64,000 bases of DNA, taken from Thiobacillus denitrificans DSM 12475. GTDB taxonomy: Bacteria > Pseudomonadota > Gammaproteobacteria > Burkholderiales > Thiobacillaceae. How positions within the stretch are numbered: position 1 is the first letter of the stretch; each line of letters opens with the position of its first letter. Of the stretch, positions 44,873 to 51,541 are shown in pieces. Where the stretch lies: the NCBI RefSeq assembly GCF_000376425.1, contig NZ_AQWL01000006.1, positions 149,046 to 213,045 on the forward strand. The letters are read 5' to 3'. The translations under genes were made by a program, and so were the position numbers. The notes below the pieces were generated by a model. That model was not told the origin of the DNA and made no database searches. It saw nothing but the letters and a program-made list of their open reading frames with translations.

Positions 44873-45292
44873 TCAGGCATGCAGCCTTTCCTTCTTTTCG
44901 TGGCGTTCCTGCGCCTCGATCGAGTATTCGGCGGTGGGGCGGGCCAGCAGGCGGGGCAGCCCGATGGGGTCGCCGGTTTCCAGACAGTATCCGAATTCAC
45001 CGGAATCGATGCGCTTCAGGGCGGAGTGGATTTTTTTCAGCAGCTTGCGCTCGCGGTCGCGTACCCGCTGTTCCAGCATGTGCTCTTCCTCGACCGTGGC
45101 GCGGTCGTTGGGGTCGGCAAAATTCTCGTTTTCCTTCAGGGTCTCGCTGGTGTCGGCGGCGTTGCTGAGCATTTCATCGCGCATGGCTTCGAGGCGGACG
45201 CGAAAAAATTCGAGCTGGGCCGCGTTCATGTAGGCGGAAGCCGGCATTTTCAGCAGGGCGGCTTCGGTGAGGGATTTGGACGAGGTAGGCAT
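44873..45292 (-). CDS. dksA: Zinc-independent DksA paralogue (DksA2 type)
   Basis: A 139-residue DksA-family RNA polymerase regulator. The coiled coil (about 30-95) keeps the tip acidic pair in ADPNDRATVE (Asp60, Asp63) needed for ppGpp-linked control. The C-terminal zinc finger is lost: the four Cys places are Cys103, Thr106, Ser124 and Ala127. Pseudomonas DksA2 shows the same kind of replacement and serves when zinc is scarce. I chose the ATG at 45292 behind GGAG. It follows zur on the same strand and abuts the CobW-type GTPase gene. Confidence 0.92.
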   Translation of the reverse strand: MPTSSKSLTEAALLKMPASAYMNAAQLEFFRVRLEAMRDEMLSNAADTSETLKENENFADPNDRATVEEEHMLEQRVRDRERKLLKKIHSALKRIDSGEFGYCLETGDPIGLPRLLARPTAEYSIEAQERHEKKERLHA

Positions 45293-45404
45293 CGTGGAGA
45301 CTCCATTCAAGCAGCAAAGACAGGTTGTGGATCATGCATCCTGCTGGCAGGGGCATACGTGTGTATCCATGGGCGGCAAATACCTGCCCTCCCGGACGTA
45401 TCAC

Positions 45405-45431
45405 GGGCTGGTGCGTGGTGCGCACCAGCCC
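45405..45431. other. Eleven-pair hairpin between zur and dksA
   Basis: GGGCTGGTGCG (45405-45415) pairs perfectly with CGCACCAGCCC (45421-45431) around TGGTG, five bases past the zur stop. No T-run follows on the minus strand. It could be a partial terminator, so zur and dksA may be separately controlled. Confidence 0.5.
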
Positions 45432-45435
45432 GGCA

Positions 45436-45912
45436 TCATACCCCGGGGTCCTTCCCCCGGGAACGCGGTGCAGTAGCGGCGGCTGTGCACCCGGCGCAGC
45501 GGCCATGCACCGTGATGTCGACCCGGTCGGATGCGAATCCGGGCGGCAGTTCCAGGGCGGCGCTGGCCAGACTGCCGCGCAGGCAAAACAAGCGTCCGCA
45601 AACGCTGCATTCAAAATGCGCGTGGGCATGATGCGGGTTCATCAGGCTGAAGCGGCGGACCCGGTCGTGTCCGGCCACGCTGTGCACCAGTCCCTGCCCG
45701 GTCAGCCAGTCGAGCACACGGTAAAGCGTCACCTTGTCGAAGGGATGGCCGCTGGCCGCCGCCGCCTGCTGCAGCGACTGGTGCGACATCGCCGCGTCGG
45801 CTGCCAGCAGCAGTTGCAGCACCCGTACCCGGGCCGGCGTGACGGTCGCGCCGCACTGGTGCAGCAGGCGGGTGGCCTGGTCGTGGCGGGTGGGGGCGGG
45901 GGCCGCTTGCAT
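45436..45912 (-). CDS. zur: Zur/Fur-family zinc uptake regulator
   Basis: A 158-residue Fur-family repressor. I chose the ATG at 45912 because the upstream in-frame sequence is not Fur-like. The winged helix covers about 15-80 (TPARVRVLQLLLAADA, FDKVTLYRVLDWL). The C-terminal part holds the metal sites: HHAHAHFECSVCG and a distal RCAGC pair, giving the structural CxxC...CxxC zinc. The zinc-linked genes downstream argue for Zur rather than Fur. It is divergent from an RND efflux operon. Confidence 0.9.
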   Translation of the reverse strand: MQAAPAPTRHDQATRLLHQCGATVTPARVRVLQLLLAADAAMSHQSLQQAAAASGHPFDKVTLYRVLDWLTGQGLVHSVAGHDRVRRFSLMNPHHAHAHFECSVCGRLFCLRGSLASAALELPPGFASDRVDITVHGRCAGCTAAATAPRSRGKDPGV

Positions 45913-45942
45913 GGGCCGATGGTAGGGCGCGCCATGAAAAAA

Positions 45943-45957
45943 TGCAACTCGGTTGCA
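45943..45957. promoter_or_regulatory. Palindrome in the zur promoter, candidate Zur box
   Basis: TGCAAC (45943-45948) and GTTGCA (45952-45957) flank TCG. It lies 31-45 bases upstream of zur. TTGCAT (minus strand, 45947-45942) with a 17-base spacer and TACCAT would be a fair promoter overlapping the palindrome. Fur-family boxes are short palindromes of this kind, but I did not find a second copy in the cluster. Confidence 0.4.
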
Positions 45958-46012
45958 AAAATGCGCTGGCGGCGCGTAAACAAAGGGCATGCGATTACGC
46001 GATAATCCCGCC

Positions 46013-47089
46013 ATGAAAATCCCCCTGTTGCCGATGCTCTTCTTGCTGCTGCTGTCCGGCTGCGGGCGCGATGCGCCGCCAGCCGTGCCCGAGGATGTGC
46101 GCCCGGTGCGCGCCGAGCAGATTGGCCTGCATGCTGCGCGCAGCGACACACGCTACGCCGGCGAGGTCCGTGCGCGTCACGAGACCGTGCTGGCATTCCG
46201 GGTCGTCGGCCGGGTGCAGACCCGCGTGGTGGAAGTGGGTACGCAGGTCCGGGCCGGCCAGCTCATCGCCACGCTGGATCCACAGGATTACGCGCTGGCG
46301 GCGAATGCGGCGCGCGCGCAGCTTGGCGCCGCCGAAGCCGAAGCCCGGCTGGCGCAGCAGGATTTGCAGCGCTACACCGAACTGCGGGCGCAGAATTTCA
46401 TCTCCCAGGCCGAGCTTGACCGCCGCCGGACCGTGGCCGAAGCGGCGGCGGCGCGGGTGCGTCAACTGCGCGCCGAGGCCGAGCGCCAGGGCAACCAGCA
46501 GGCCTACACGCGGCTGACCGCGCCGCACGCGGGCGTGGTGACGGCGATCTCGCTTGAAGCCGGGCAGGTGGTGGACGCCGGGCAGCCGGTGGCGCAACTG
46601 GCGCGCAGCGGCGAGCGGGAAGTGCGCATCGACGTGCCGGAAAATGCGCTCGCGGCCCTGCGTGCGGCACAGAACCTGAGCATCCGGCTGTGGTCGGTGC
46701 CGGGGGCGGACTATGCCGGCCGTTTACGCGAGTTGTCGCCGATGGCCGATGCCGCGAGCCGGACCTACAGCGCGCGCGTGAGTTTCATCAAGCCGGATGA
46801 GAGGGTGAAACTTGGCATGACCGCGACGGTGGACGTCGGCAGCGAGGCCGCGCCGAGCCTGTCGGTGGCGCAGACCGCGCTGTTCAAAATCAACGGCCAG
46901 CCGCAGGTGTGGGTGATCGATCGCCAAACCCGGAAAGTGGCGCCGCGCAGCGTGCAACTGGGCGGCTTGAGCGGCGATCGTGCGGTGGTGACGGCGGGGC
47001 TGGCGGCCGGCGAATGGGTGGTGACCGCAGGCGTGCACAAGATCGCGCCGGGCCAGCAGGTGCGTCTGGTGCCTTCCAAACGGCCATGA
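46013..47089 (+). CDS. RND efflux periplasmic adaptor lipoprotein
   Basis: A 358-residue membrane-fusion protein. It has a lipoprotein signal (lipobox LLSGC, Cys near residue 18), a barrel-sandwich half (RVVEVGTQVRAGQLIATLDPQDY), a coiled-coil hairpin (about 85-135, with AEAEARLAQQDLQRY) and a C-terminal beta-barrel. I chose the ATG at 46013. Its stop overlaps the permease start by four bases. The substrate is unknown; adjacency to zur does not prove metal export. Confidence 0.93.
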   Translation: MKIPLLPMLFLLLLSGCGRDAPPAVPEDVRPVRAEQIGLHAARSDTRYAGEVRARHETVLAFRVVGRVQTRVVEVGTQVRAGQLIATLDPQDYALAANAARAQLGAAEAEARLAQQDLQRYTELRAQNFISQAELDRRRTVAEAAAARVRQLRAEAERQGNQQAYTRLTAPHAGVVTAISLEAGQVVDAGQPVAQLARSGEREVRIDVPENALAALRAAQNLSIRLWSVPGADYAGRLRELSPMADAASRTYSARVSFIKPDERVKLGMTATVDVGSEAAPSLSVAQTALFKINGQPQVWVIDRQTRKVAPRSVQLGGLSGDRAVVTAGLAAGEWVVTAGVHKIAPGQQVRLVPSKRP

Positions 47090-50000
47090 GCGCCCCGCCC
47101 CGTTTCGAGCCGCGGCGCGGCAACCTGTCGCGCTGGGCGATCGAGCATCCGGCGCTGGTGCGCTTTTTCATCGTGCTGATCCTGCTGCTGGGCGTGCGTT
47201 CCTATATCCAGCTGGGACAGGCCGAAGACCCGCCGTTCACGTTCAAGACCATGCTGATCCAGGCGCAATGGCCGGGTGCGACGGCGCAGGAAGTGTCCGA
47301 GCAGCTGACCGAACGGATCGAGAAAAAACTGCAGGAAATGCCCGCGCTGGATTTCGTGCAGAGCTACGCCAAGCCGGGCGAGACCGCGCTGTTCGTCAAC
47401 CTCAAGGAAACCGTGCGCGGGCACGACGTGGCGGAAGCGTGGTACCAGGTGCGCAAGAAGATCGGCGACCTCGAACGGGAACTGCCGGCCGGGGTGCAGG
47501 GGCCGTTTTTCAACGACGAGTTCGGCGACACCTTCGGTTCGATCTACGCCTTCACCGGCGACGGCTTCAGCCGCGCCGAACTGCGCCGCGCCGCCGAGGA
47601 TGCGCAGCGCGAAGTACGCCGCCTGCCCAACGTCGGCAAGGCCGAACTGTTCGGCATCGTGCCGGAGAAAATCTATATCGAGGTTCCCGCCCAGAAGCTC
47701 GCCACGCTCGGGCTCACCTCGCAGCAGATCATGCAGGCGGTGCAGGAGCAGAACAGCGTGGTCGCCGATGGCCGGGTGGAAAACGAGGTGTTGTCGATCC
47801 CGCTGCGCCTGTCGGGGGCGTATTCCGAGCTGGAGCGCCTGCGTGAAACCGTGATCCGGGTGGGCGCGCGCAGCCTGCGGCTGGGCGACATCGCCGAGGT
47901 GACGCGCCGCTATGAAGATCCGCCCGCCAGCGAAATCCGCTCGCAGGGCGAAGCGGCGATATTGCTCGGGGTGTCGCTGGCCGATGGCGGGGACGTGGTG
48001 GCCATGGGGCGTGCCGTCGCCGCTGCCATGGAGGCGCTGCAAAAGACGCTGCCGGTGGGCCTGGAGATCCGCCAGGTTCACGACCAGCCCAGCATCGTCA
48101 GCCACGCGGTCAAGCTCTTCATGCAGAGCTTCCTCGAAGCCGTCGCCATCGTGCTGGCGGTGACCTTCCTGGCGCTGAAATGGCGCGCCGGGCTGGTGGT
48201 GGCACTGTCCATTCCGGTGGTGCTGGCGATCACCTTCAGTGCGATGTGGCTGTTCGACATCGACCTGCACCGCATTTCCACCGGTGCGCTCATCATCGCG
48301 CTCGGTCTGCTGGTGGACGATGCCATCATCGCGGTGGAAATGATGGCGCACAAGCTCGAGGCCGGCTGGGGACGCTTCGAGGCCGCCACCTATGCCTTCC
48401 AGTCGACCGCGTTTCCCATGCTCACTGGCACCCTGCTCACCGCCACGGCATTTCTGCCGATCGCGCTGGCCAAATCAGTGGTCGGCGAGTACACCTTTGC
48501 GATTTTCGCGGTGACCACGATCGCGCTGCTGTCGTCCTGGCTGGTCGCGGTGGTGGTCACGCCTTATCTGGGGCATGCCCTGCTGAAGCCCAGCCATCAC
48601 GTGACCGATGAAAACGCCGCTTACCTGACGCCGTTTTACCGGCGTTTCCGTGCCGCGGTGACCTGGTGCGTGACGCATCGCCGGACGGTGATTGCGCTGA
48701 CGGTGGCCGCGCTGGTGGTGGGGCTGGCCGCGATGCAGCGGGTCGAAAAACAGTTTTTCCCGCAGTCCGACCGGCTGGAAATCCTGATCGAACTGTGGCT
48801 GCCGGAAGGTGCCTCGATCGATGCCGCGCGCGCCGAAGCGCTCAGGCTCGAATCCCTGCTGCGGCAGGACCAGGACGTGGCCCATGTCCTCAACTACATC
48901 GGCCAGGGGGCGCCGCGTTTCGTGCTGGCACTGGACCAGCGCCTGAACAACCGCAACTTTGCGCAGCTGGTGGTGATCGCGAAGGATGTGCCGGCGCGCG
49001 AACGCGAGCTCACCCGCATCCACCGGCTGTTCGAGACCGGCTTTCCCAATGTGCGCGGACGCGCGGTGCGCTTCGAATATGGCCCGCCTGCCGGTTATCC
49101 GGTGCAATACCGCTTGAGCGGCCCCGACATCCCGCAATTGAAGATCGAAGCCGAGAAGCTGCGCAGGATCGTCGCGGCGCAGCCGCAGGTGACGGCGGTG
49201 AACCTCGACTGGAACGAGCAGTCGCTGGCGGTGAAGGCGCAACTCGACCAAGACAAGATCAAGGCGCTGGGGCTGAGTTCCGACCTGGTCGGCCGGCTGG
49301 TGGCGTTGCAGCTGTCGGGCGTTACCGTCACCCAGTTCCGCGAAAACGATCTGCTGATCGACGTGGTGCTGCGCACGCCGCGCAATGAACATCGCGACGT
49401 CGATGCATTCAGGTCGCTTCCCATTGGCCGCTTTAACGGCCAGAGCGTGACCCTGGGGCAGATCGCCCGCCTCGAGCCGGTGTTCGAGGACGGCGTGATC
49501 TGGCGGCGCGACCGTCTGCCGACGATCTCGGTGCGCGGCGATCCGGTGGGCAAGACCCAGCCCGCCACCATCATCGATGCCATCGCGCCGCAGGTGGCCG
49601 CATTCAAGGCCCGGCTGCCGCCCGGCTTCCGGCTGGAAGTCGGCGGGCCGGTGGAAAGCAGCGCCAAGGCCAACGCCGCCATCGGCGCATCGTGGCCGCT
49701 GATCGTGATCACCACGTTGAGCCTGTTGATGCTGCAGCTCGGCAGTTTCCCGCGCGCGCTGCTGGTGGTGCTGACCGCGCCGCTCGGCATCATCGGGGTG
49801 GCGATCGCGCTGCTGCTGAGCGGCCAGGCGATGGGTTTCGTCGCGCTGCTGGGGATCATCTCGCTGGCCGGTATGATCATGCGCAACTCGGTGATTCTGG
49901 TCGACCAGATCCAGCAGGACATCGCGCGCGGCCTGTCGCAATGGGATGCGATCATCGAGTCGACGGTACGGCGGATGCGCCCGATCAGCCTCACCGCCGC

Positions 50001-50157
50001 TGCCGCGGTGCTGGCGATGATCCCGCTGTCGCGTTCGATTTTCTGGGGACCGATGGCGGTGTCGGTCATGGGCGGCCTGGTCGCGGCGACCTTTCTCACC
50101 CTGTTTTTCCTGCCGGCCTTGTATGCGGCGTGGTTTCGGGTTAAACCAAATCAATAG
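47086..50157 (+). CDS. RND efflux permease (AcrB/HAE-type)
   Basis: A 1023-residue inner-membrane proton antiporter with twelve transmembrane helices and two large periplasmic loops. The TM4 proton relay region is SIPVVLAITFSAMW with LLVDDAIIAVEMM (Asp-Asp pair), and TM10-12 hold VVLTAPLGIIGVA and SLAGMIMRNSVILVDQIQ. Acidic TM4 residues fit a hydrophobe/amphiphile exporter more than a heavy-metal (HME) pump. The start ATG shares bases with the adaptor stop. No outer-membrane TolC-like gene follows; it would be supplied elsewhere. Confidence 0.94.
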   Translation: MSAPPRFEPRRGNLSRWAIEHPALVRFFIVLILLLGVRSYIQLGQAEDPPFTFKTMLIQAQWPGATAQEVSEQLTERIEKKLQEMPALDFVQSYAKPGETALFVNLKETVRGHDVAEAWYQVRKKIGDLERELPAGVQGPFFNDEFGDTFGSIYAFTGDGFSRAELRRAAEDAQREVRRLPNVGKAELFGIVPEKIYIEVPAQKLATLGLTSQQIMQAVQEQNSVVADGRVENEVLSIPLRLSGAYSELERLRETVIRVGARSLRLGDIAEVTRRYEDPPASEIRSQGEAAILLGVSLADGGDVVAMGRAVAAAMEALQKTLPVGLEIRQVHDQPSIVSHAVKLFMQSFLEAVAIVLAVTFLALKWRAGLVVALSIPVVLAITFSAMWLFDIDLHRISTGALIIALGLLVDDAIIAVEMMAHKLEAGWGRFEAATYAFQSTAFPMLTGTLLTATAFLPIALAKSVVGEYTFAIFAVTTIALLSSWLVAVVVTPYLGHALLKPSHHVTDENAAYLTPFYRRFRAAVTWCVTHRRTVIALTVAALVVGLAAMQRVEKQFFPQSDRLEILIELWLPEGASIDAARAEALRLESLLRQDQDVAHVLNYIGQGAPRFVLALDQRLNNRNFAQLVVIAKDVPARERELTRIHRLFETGFPNVRGRAVRFEYGPPAGYPVQYRLSGPDIPQLKIEAEKLRRIVAAQPQVTAVNLDWNEQSLAVKAQLDQDKIKALGLSSDLVGRLVALQLSGVTVTQFRENDLLIDVVLRTPRNEHRDVDAFRSLPIGRFNGQSVTLGQIARLEPVFEDGVIWRRDRLPTISVRGDPVGKTQPATIIDAIAPQVAAFKARLPPGFRLEVGGPVESSAKANAAIGASWPLIVITTLSLLMLQLGSFPRALLVVLTAPLGIIGVAIALLLSGQAMGFVALLGIISLAGMIMRNSVILVDQIQQDIARGLSQWDAIIESTVRRMRPISLTAAAAVLAMIPLSRSIFWGPMAVSVMGGLVAATFLTLFFLPALYAAWFRVKPNQ

Positions 50158-50180
50158 GATGCCGGTTGCAAGGAGGCCGC

Positions 50181-50732
50181 ATGAAGACGATCGGACTGGG
50201 ATTCGTGCTGCTGCTGGGCGGCTGTGCGGGACTGCAGTCGCCTGACCCGGCGTCGCCGTATTACGCCTATGCGCCGGGCTGGACGGTGCAGTTGAACCGG
50301 CCGCTGACGATTCCGCCGGATGCCGCCACGGTGCGCCTGCAATACGGCCGCATCGTGGCGCGCAACAGCGTGCAGGAATATGCCCCGTTCTGCGTGGTGG
50401 AATTGAACACGGTGCGCGCCGAAGCGCAGACGCTGCAACCGGGGCGCTTCGAGGTGTGGCGGGTGACGCGCAGCGTCAGCCCCGTTGCCGCGGCGGTTTC
50501 GCCTTTTGTCAAAACAGGGTTTGTCGTCGACGACGGCGACCCGAGTTTCCTCTACTTCAAAACCGAGTTCCGCCTGCGCGATGCGGCCCAGCCGAACCTT
50601 CGCGGCATGAGCTGCGCCTGGAACCAGATGGCGCCCGGCAATCGCGCGTTGATGCGGCATCTCACGCTGGACGAGATACACCAGGCGCTGGGCGGCTGGA
50701 TGAGACTGATTCCGCCAGGAGAGCGCCTGTGA
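50181..50732 (+). CDS. Lipoprotein of unknown function
   Basis: A 183-residue protein with a lipoprotein signal (lipobox LLGGCAG, Cys near 14) behind an AAGGAGG site 24 bases after the permease stop. The mature part has beta strands and a conserved-looking YAPFCVVEL and MSCAWNQM, each with a Cys that could pair. It may be co-transcribed with the RND pump. Its stop overlaps the ppk2 start. I cannot name a family. Confidence 0.8.
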   Translation: MKTIGLGFVLLLGGCAGLQSPDPASPYYAYAPGWTVQLNRPLTIPPDAATVRLQYGRIVARNSVQEYAPFCVVELNTVRAEAQTLQPGRFEVWRVTRSVSPVAAAVSPFVKTGFVVDDGDPSFLYFKTEFRLRDAAQPNLRGMSCAWNQMAPGNRALMRHLTLDEIHQALGGWMRLIPPGERL

Positions 50733-51538
50733 AGCCCGCCGAAACCCGTATCACCCCGAATACCAGGGTCAAGCTGTCGAAATGGGATGCCGACGACGAC
50801 GCTATCGTCGGCAAGGAAAAGTCCGATGCGCGCGAGCGCCTGGATGAATATCGCGAACGCCTGGAAGCGCTGCAGGAACTACTGTATGCCGAAGGCAGGC
50901 ACAGGCTGCTGGTGGTGCTGCAGGCGATGGACACGGCCGGCAAGGATTCCACCATCCGCCACGTGTTCCAGGGCGTCGATCCGCTGGGAGTGCACGTGGC
51001 CAGTTTCAAGACCCCGACGCCGCACGAACTCGCGCGCGACTATTTGTGGCGGGTGCACCACCACGTGCCGGGCGCCGGCGAGATCGCCATCTTCAACCGC
51101 TCGCATTACGAGGATGTGCTGATCACGCGGGTGAATGGCTGGATCGACGCCGCCGAATGCAAGCGGCGCTTCCGCCAGATCAACGACTTCGAAAGAATGC
51201 TGGCGGAAACCGGCACCACCATCCTGAAGTTCTATCTGCACATTTCCAGGGACGAGCAGAAGAAGCGTCTGGAAGAGCGCCGCGACACCCCCGAGAAACA
51301 GTGGAAATTCCAGCCCGGCGACCTCGCGGTGCGCGCGCAGTGGGACGATTACATGGAGGCCTACGAGGCGGCGCTGTCGGCCACCAGCACGGCGCACGCG
51401 CCGTGGCACGTGATCCCCGCCAACAGCAAGCTGGCGCGCAACCTGATGGTGTCCAGCCTGCTGATCGAAGCGCTGGAAAACCTGAAAATGCGCTATCCGG
51501 ATCCGGCCGACGGGGTGGCGGATACCGTGATCGTCTGA
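50729..51538 (+). CDS. ppk2: PPK2-family polyphosphate kinase
   Basis: A 269-residue polyphosphate:nucleotide phosphotransferase. Marks are the Walker A AMDTAGKDSTIRH, the Walker B-side FNRSHYEDVLITRV and the lid RDTPEKQWKFQPGDL. PPK2 enzymes make or use polyphosphate to interconvert nucleoside mono-, di- and triphosphates. I chose the GTG at 50729, which overlaps the lipoprotein stop and has AGGAGA about eight bases upstream. Class assignment (ADP or AMP preference) cannot be made by eye. It converges on the GGDEF/EAL gene with three bases between stops. Confidence 0.94.
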   Translation: MKPAETRITPNTRVKLSKWDADDDAIVGKEKSDARERLDEYRERLEALQELLYAEGRHRLLVVLQAMDTAGKDSTIRHVFQGVDPLGVHVASFKTPTPHELARDYLWRVHHHVPGAGEIAIFNRSHYEDVLITRVNGWIDAAECKRRFRQINDFERMLAETGTTILKFYLHISRDEQKKRLEERRDTPEKQWKFQPGDLAVRAQWDDYMEAYEAALSATSTAHAPWHVIPANSKLARNLMVSSLLIEALENLKMRYPDPADGVADTVIV

Positions 51539-51541
51539 GGG

